NCBI GenBank assembly: GCA_016714365.1 | Contig: JADJNH010000005.1 | Span: 1,588,501-1,652,500, forward strand | Origin: Candidatus Vicinibacter affinis | GTDB taxonomy: Bacteria > Bacteroidota > Bacteroidia > Chitinophagales > Saprospiraceae | DNA length: 64,000 bases | Reading direction: 5' to 3' | Shown: one piece after another, positions 59,302 to 64,000 of the stretch | Position numbering within the stretch: position 1 is the stretch's first letter | Layout of the letters: each line of letters opens with the position of its first letter | Notes under the pieces: generated by a model | What the model was told of the DNA's origin: nothing | Seen by the model: the letters and a program-made list of their open reading frames with translations, nothing else | Databases searched by the model: none | Position numbers and translations under genes: made by a program

Positions 59302-62142
59302 TCATAAAACAATATTAATCATTCTTCCGGGTACAATTATGATTTTTTTGATTGACTGACCTTCAACCCATTTTTTTATTTCATCCAGCAAGAGAACCTC
59401 TTCCATCAGTTCGTGATCCGGTTTTGTTTTTAGGACAAGCCATTCGCATCGTTTCTTACCATTCACACTTACCGGATAATTTATTTCTTCAGAAGTAAGA
59501 TGTTTTTCATCATGAAGAGGCATTTCCTGATGATGAACTGAACCGTTTCCGCCTGATGCAAAATGAATTTCTTCTGTGATAAATGGTGCGAAGGGTGCAA
59601 GGAGTTTGTTTAATGTCAGTAAAATTTCTTTTTTATTGCAGTTTAATTTACGTAACTCATTTACACAAATCATAAATGCACTCACTGAAGTATTGAATGA
59701 AAGAACCTGCACATCATTGTTTACTTTCTTAATACAGGTATGTAGTATTTTCAGTTCTTCACTTGTTGGAAGTTCGTCTGTTAAATTAAAATTATTTTTA
59801 TCTCCAAAAAATAGTTGGTAATATTTTTTTAAAAAACCAGCAACCCCACTTATTCCTTTGGTATCCCAGGGTTTAGAATCCTCAATAGGGCCCAGAAACA
59901 TTTCATACATTCTAAAACAATCAGCTCCGTATTCTTCTACCACATCATCTGGATTGACCACATTATGATATCGTTTGGACATTTTTCCGACCTCGGTTTT
60001 GGTTTTTATTCTAAAGTCTGTGGGCAATTCTTTATAGGAACCTTTGAAATTTTCGTTTTCAAAAATTGCACTGGAATAATCGGATCTCCAATCCAAAAAC
60101 TTTTGTATGCCATCCAAATTTAAATGAGCCTCGATACTGCCATAATTCATTACGAAATCTTTATGCACAGGAATAAAGGCTAATTCTTCCGGAAGATAAT
60201 TTTTAGCTATTTCAGTTGATATAAAATGCGGAGGATGGGTTTCTTTGACCAGGCAGAGACTTTCGATCATTCCCTGGATCATGCCCTGATTAACTAATTT
60301 TTTAAAGGGTTCTATAGTAGGCACATAACCGAGATCATTTAAAAATTTATGCCAAAAGCGAGCATACATCAGATGTCCGACTGCATGTTCCGTACCACCA
60401 ATGTAAAGATCTACATCTTGCCAGTAGATCATATTATTTTTGGAGGCAAATTCAGTGGAGTTGGTTGGATCCATGTATCGTAAAAAATACCAACTTGATC
60501 CCGCATAACCAGGCATGGTATCCGTTTCTCTGGTCTTGTTGTCTGAAAAATTAACCCAATCTTCCGCGGCTGCTAAAGGGGATTTTCCACCTATGCCTGC
60601 ATTTATTTGATCAATATGAGGAAGGATGAGCGGTAATTCAGATTCATCAATGGGATGACAAACTCCTTCTTTGTCGTAATAAACAGGAAAGGGTTCACCC
60701 CAATATCTCTGTCGACTGAAATTGGCATCACGCATCCTGTATTGCACTTTTTCTTTTCCGATTTCAAGTCTTTCTATTTCTCGGATAATTTTTTCTATTG
60801 CGTCTTTGACTAAAAGTCCATCCAGCAAATCTGAGTTGATCATGTTCCCTAATTTATCTTCCGGACTTGCTGAAGGAAAAGCAGATTGATCAACTACCGA
60901 TAAAATGGGAAGATTGAATTTTGTTGCAAATGCCTGGTCCCGCAAGTCATGTCCCGGTACAGCCATGATGGCACCTGTCCCATATTCAATCAAAACATAT
61001 TCTGATATCCATATTGGAATAGTTTTTCCTGAAATTGGATTAATTGCATAGGATCCTGTAAATACACCGGTTACCGTTTTTATATCTGAAAGACGTTCCC
61101 GGTCTGATCTTTTATTGACATATTCAAGGTATTCCTCTACCTGATTTTTATTGGAAGCCGTAGTAAGTTTGTTAACCAGTTCATGTTCTGGAGCTATGAC
61201 CATAAAACTGACACCGAATATGGTATCAGGTCTGGTTGTAAATATTTCTAGTTTTTGCTCGCTGTCTTTAATTTTAAAATAAATCTGTGCCCCCGTGGAT
61301 TTTCCAATCCAATTTTTTTGCATGGTTTTTAATGCATCTGACCAGTCCAGGGTATCCAAATCATTCAACAATCTTTCTGCATAAGCCGAAATTCTTAATG
61401 CCCATTGGGTCATTGGTTTTTTTTCGACAGGAAAACCTCCTCTTTCGGAAACTCCGTCTTTAATTTCATCATTAGCAAGTACGGTACCCAATCCCTCACA
61501 CCAATTCACAAAACTTTCCTTTCTATAGGCAAGACGATAGTTCATCAGTATCCTGGATTTTTCAAATGCAGACATAGCATGCCATTCCTCTGCACTGAAA
61601 TTTTGCTCTTCCAAACCAAATGCCAGTGAGTTGGCAGACCCCTTTGTTTCAAAATGTAGAATCAATTCTTCGATAGGCCTTGCTTGTTTGATGGAAATGT
61701 TGAAATAGTGTTTGAATAATTTTAAAAATATCCACTGAGTCCATCGGTAGTAAGAAGGATTGCAAGTGATTACTTCCCGGCTCCAGTCATAATTCAAACC
61801 AATATTTGAAAGTTGATCCCGATAGCGCTGTATGTTATCCATGGTTGATTTGGCTGGGTGCACACCGGTCTGAATTGCATACTGTTCAGCAGGCAAGCCA
61901 AACGCGTCAAAACCCATAGGATGCAGTACATTAAAACCGGACATTTTCTTATGCCGGGCAAAAATGTCAGAAGCAATATATCCCAAAGGGTGACCTACAT
62001 GCAAACCCGAGCCGGAAGGATACGGAAACATGTCCAGAACGTAATACTTAGGTTTTGAAAAATTATCTTCTACTTTGTAAACTTGATTATCTAACCAATT
62101 TTTCTTCCATTTTTTTTCAACTTCCCTATGATTGTAGTCCAT
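59302..62142 (-). CDS. leuS: Leucyl-tRNA synthetase
   Basis: Charges tRNA-Leu in the cytoplasm. The 946-residue class I enzyme shows the HIGH-type site in MFPYPSGSGLHVGHPLGY (about residues 39-56), the CP1 editing domain (about 250-460, with TTRPDTIFGVSFMVIAPEHE and EYGTGAIMAVPGHDLRDQAF), the KMSKS-type loop as GKMSKRYHNVVNP, and the anticodon-binding helical domain (FNTSVSAFMICVNELRKLN). The total exceeds the ~860 residues of E. coli LeuS, with an insertion before the KMSKS loop (LCLVKETHPPHFISTEIAKN and following), a feature I associate with Bacteroidota LeuS. A -7-like TATTTTTG is at 62159-62166 on the minus strand. Confidence 0.97.
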   Translation of the reverse strand: MDYNHREVEKKWKKNWLDNQVYKVEDNFSKPKYYVLDMFPYPSGSGLHVGHPLGYIASDIFARHKKMSGFNVLHPMGFDAFGLPAEQYAIQTGVHPAKSTMDNIQRYRDQLSNIGLNYDWSREVITCNPSYYRWTQWIFLKLFKHYFNISIKQARPIEELILHFETKGSANSLAFGLEEQNFSAEEWHAMSAFEKSRILMNYRLAYRKESFVNWCEGLGTVLANDEIKDGVSERGGFPVEKKPMTQWALRISAYAERLLNDLDTLDWSDALKTMQKNWIGKSTGAQIYFKIKDSEQKLEIFTTRPDTIFGVSFMVIAPEHELVNKLTTASNKNQVEEYLEYVNKRSDRERLSDIKTVTGVFTGSYAINPISGKTIPIWISEYVLIEYGTGAIMAVPGHDLRDQAFATKFNLPILSVVDQSAFPSASPEDKLGNMINSDLLDGLLVKDAIEKIIREIERLEIGKEKVQYRMRDANFSRQRYWGEPFPVYYDKEGVCHPIDESELPLILPHIDQINAGIGGKSPLAAAEDWVNFSDNKTRETDTMPGYAGSSWYFLRYMDPTNSTEFASKNNMIYWQDVDLYIGGTEHAVGHLMYARFWHKFLNDLGYVPTIEPFKKLVNQGMIQGMIESLCLVKETHPPHFISTEIAKNYLPEELAFIPVHKDFVMNYGSIEAHLNLDGIQKFLDWRSDYSSAIFENENFKGSYKELPTDFRIKTKTEVGKMSKRYHNVVNPDDVVEEYGADCFRMYEMFLGPIEDSKPWDTKGISGVAGFLKKYYQLFFGDKNNFNLTDELPTSEELKILHTCIKKVNNDVQVLSFNTSVSAFMICVNELRKLNCNKKEILLTLNKLLAPFAPFITEEIHFASGGNGSVHHQEMPLHDEKHLTSEEINYPVSVNGKKRCEWLVLKTKPDHELMEEVLLLDEIKKWVEGQSIKKIIIVPGRMINIVL

Positions 62143-62158
62143 TTGCCTGATTTTAAAG

Positions 62159-62166
62159 CAAAAATA
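62159..62166 (-). promoter_or_regulatory. Putative -7 element of leuS
   Basis: Minus-strand TATTTTTG (TAnnTTTG), 16 bases before the leuS ATG; no -33 box. Confidence 0.35.
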
Positions 62167-62707
62167 TGGAAATTGAGTAAGAAATCATGGATTACTTAAT
62201 TTATATTTGGCAATTAGTGAGTATTCAAGCGGATATGAAGGGGGCAAAGGATGGTATGCATAAGAAAACACAATTTATGTTTGGGTTACTTTACCATTAT
62301 TGCTGGCAAGGATTTAAAATTTATTTATTCAAAAGTTACCATCTGGAATCTTACCGTGTTAAAAATTAATTACATCAGGTTAAGGGTAAAATTAAATATT
62401 TGACCAAGCTGATTTATTAGAAGGGGCAAGTTTTCTAATCTCGGTTTATCTTATGATGTTGAGAAAATTTAAGGATAATTTCATTAAATTGATACAGATG
62501 AATATTCACCTTGACAACTTAAGGTTGGTTTGAATACCATTTTAAAGCATTTTTGTTCTAAGATTAATTTTTCTTTTCGTGAATTCACATCAAAATTAAT
62601 TGGGTTATTTATTGAAAAATTAGGGGCCTGATAAATATTCGATACATATTATGAGATCCGACATTAATTAAAAAGTAATTAAAATTTTGAAAAAAAAACA
62701 TAAAATA
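62167..62707. other. AT-rich non-coding gap
   Basis: No believable gene or RNA. A 60-codon frame at 62187-62369 has no family features. The remaining sequence is AT-rich up to the nitric oxide reductase promoter. Confidence 0.45.
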
Positions 62708-62739
62708 TTTGGACTTCAAAATAATAACGGATATATTTG
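62708..62739 (+). promoter_or_regulatory. Bacteroidota-type promoter of the nitric oxide reductase gene
   Basis: TTTG at 62708-62711, 20-base spacer, TATATTTG at 62732-62739: a full match to TTTG-N19..21-TAnnTTTG. Predicted start near 62746, which leaves a leader of ~235 bases before the ATG at 62981. The leader contains a small CCGAAA/TTTCGG hairpin (62838-62855) and a GGAGG at 62855-62859 that is too far from the start codon to be its ribosome site. I see no FNR/DNR-type palindrome. Confidence 0.7.
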
Positions 62740-62980
62740 TCCGAAATACAATTATTGGTTATTCTAAGTATATAAATAGAAAATATCAGATTATTTGAGC
62801 GTGTAATTATTTATTACATCGGGAGGTGTTTTGTATACCGAAATTAACTTTTCGGAGGAGCGTTTACAAGTTAAAGTGAGATTTTTATTTTTCAGTTTAC
62901 CTGGATGGGTCTGCGTGTCTCATTCAAGCAGATATGGTTATGGATCAAAGTTTATTTATTATAAAATTTAATTAGTTGAT

Positions 62981-64000
62981 ATGGAAAATCAAAATACTTC
63001 TTCGAAGAGCATCAGTTATATAATGAATACAAAAAACTGGTGGGGGCCTTTAACATTTATTTTAATCATCAGCATATTGGGTGTCGGTATGATTGGGTAT
63101 CAGACCTACATTGATGCTCCGCCAATGTCTGGTTTTAGTGACGATAAAGGGAATGTTGTTATAGATAAGAAGACTCTTGAGCATGGACAAGAGGTGTTTC
63201 ATAAGTATGCATTAATGGAGTACGGAAGTTTTTTTGGCGATGGAGCACAGCGAGGTCCAGATTTTACGGCAGAGGCACTCCACAAAATGTCGGTTTTTAT
63301 GGCAGACTTTTATGCTAAAGAATTTACTGCGGCAAAGGGGAGTGCACCTGATGAATTTATGATGAAACAAATCAATGAGCGCATCAAGCAGGAACTTAAA
63401 GTGAATCGCTTTAACAAAGCTAAGGATATTGTGATGCTTACTCCGGCTCAAAATTATGCTCATGCACAATTGCAGAATTATTATTTAGAGATTTATAAAG
63501 GTGGAAAAAAGGAAAAGGGATTTCCTCCAACCAATTATATTACGGATGATGTTGAAATAAAGGATTTGAGTTCTTTCTTTTTTTGGGGCGCCTGGGTATG
63601 TGTTACGGAGCGACCTGGAACCACTTATAGTTACACACACAATTGGCCCTATGATCCGGGGTCAGGGAACACCCCTACGTCTCCGGTGATACTTTGGAGC
63701 GTTTTGGGTTTATTGGCCTTTGTTTTGATGTGCGGAATTGTGCTTTATTTTATTGGACAATACAATCAGTTACCTAATAAATTTTTTAAACCATCCACAA
63801 AAGATTTATTTTCAATGGAAAGGGTGGCGAGGTTTTCTCCAACACCCACTCAAAAGGCCAGTTTTAAATTTTTCTTTGTGGCCATTCTGCTTTTCTTTCT
63901 ACAGGTTTCCAGTGGACTCATCACAATTAATGATTTTATCAATTGGTTAAGTTACATAGGTATTCATATTTCTGATGATGTACCTGTGACCATTTCGAGG
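62981..64000 (+). CDS. norB: Quinol-dependent nitric oxide reductase (N-terminal part)
   Basis: The frame is open from the ATG at 62981 to the window edge (340 codons) and continues outside. It matches the N-terminus of single-subunit NorB/NorZ (qNOR), which reduces NO to N2O with electrons from menaquinol in the inner membrane. Visible: first membrane helix (WGPLTFILIISILGVGMIGY, about residues 22-41); then a long periplasmic cytochrome-c-like region without a CxxCH haem site, as expected for the quinol type, including GQEVFHKYALMEYGSFFGDG, AQRGPDFTAEALHKM, FFWGAWVCVTERPGTTYSYT and HNWPYDP; then the second helix (about 228-252). The catalytic haem and FeB ligands lie beyond the edge. Confidence 0.93.
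   Translation, partial: MENQNTSSKSISYIMNTKNWWGPLTFILIISILGVGMIGYQTYIDAPPMSGFSDDKGNVVIDKKTLEHGQEVFHKYALMEYGSFFGDGAQRGPDFTAEALHKMSVFMADFYAKEFTAAKGSAPDEFMMKQINERIKQELKVNRFNKAKDIVMLTPAQNYAHAQLQNYYLEIYKGGKKEKGFPPTNYITDDVEIKDLSSFFFWGAWVCVTERPGTTYSYTHNWPYDPGSGNTPTSPVILWSVLGLLAFVLMCGIVLYFIGQYNQLPNKFFKPSTKDLFSMERVARFSPTPTQKASFKFFFVAILLFFLQVSSGLITINDFINWLSYIGIHISDDVPVTISR

Noticed and set aside
62187..62369. 60-codon frame upstream of leuS
   Set aside because: No family features, no ribosome site or promoter of its own, in an AT-rich gap; probably chance.
1..64000. CRISPR array, rRNA or tRNA genes
   Set aside because: No regularly spaced repeats were seen, and none of the larger gaps shows tRNA arms or rRNA-like sequence by eye.

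Overview
The window comes from a Bacteroidota chromosome, most likely a member of the Saprospiria or a near relative (inference from gene content; there is no rRNA gene to test it). The evidence is a gldK-L-M-N type IX secretion (T9SS) cluster at the left edge, several secreted proteins that end in T9SS type A sorting domains, a HYR/dockerin-type giant surface protein, archaeal-type ProS, a Bacteroidota-type homogentisate dioxygenase, DUF3127 and DUF2237 proteins, and promoters of the TTTG-N19..21-TAnnTTTG type. I found no rRNA, tRNA, CRISPR array, phage gene or intact transposase.

Layout. 1-3.8 kb: the T9SS motor/core operon (gldK partial, gldL, gldM, gldN) with a strong terminator. 3.8-12 kb: envelope proteins (a FadL-like porin, low-complexity secreted proteins), proS, a small metal-binding lipoprotein and an exported superoxide dismutase with an extra C-terminal domain. 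12.4-16.6 kb: a 1303-residue HYR/dockerin/cohesin-like T9SS cargo with its own promoter and structured leader. 16.8-33 kb: mostly housekeeping and envelope genes: DUF3127, LptD, amidase, MCE protein, hmgA, a PolX-like protein with a degenerate polymerase site, DUF1573, UbiA-type prenyltransferase, rdgB, ilvE, AI-2E transporter, MscS-like membrane protein, DUF2237 and OmpA. 32.6-35.9 kb: a minus-strand cluster of a di-haem peroxidase, an MbnP-like protein, an outer-membrane protein with a CDICGC motif and a small CNGKC protein, best read as a copper-handling system. 36-46 kb: GNAT, a tricorn-like S41 protease, three small membrane proteins in a row, an M3 peptidase and an MsbA-like ABC exporter. 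46-51 kb: a repeat-rich gap, then two T9SS cargo genes.

51.1-56.3 kb is the most dynamic part. A ~1.2 kb segment with two small single-stranded-DNA-binding protein genes occurs twice in direct orientation (51136-52344 and 55103-56314). The copies flank a 2.76 kb interval with a lipoprotein and two outer-membrane-type proteins of unknown function. The first copy carries a truncated end of the T9SS-cargo gene that is intact beside the second copy, which gives the direction of the duplication. 56.8-64 kb: a TonB-dependent receptor, leuS, a long non-coding stretch with a clear promoter, and the start of a quinol-dependent nitric oxide reductase cut by the window edge.

Taken together, the window is largely about building and using the cell envelope: secretion machinery, its cargo, LPS and lipid transport, and metal and oxidative-stress proteins, interleaved with single housekeeping genes. 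The candidates for something undescribed are the SSB duplication module, the MbnH/MbnP/CDICGC/CNGKC cluster, the SOD fusion, the three-gene small-membrane-protein cassette and the structured leader of the HYR gene.
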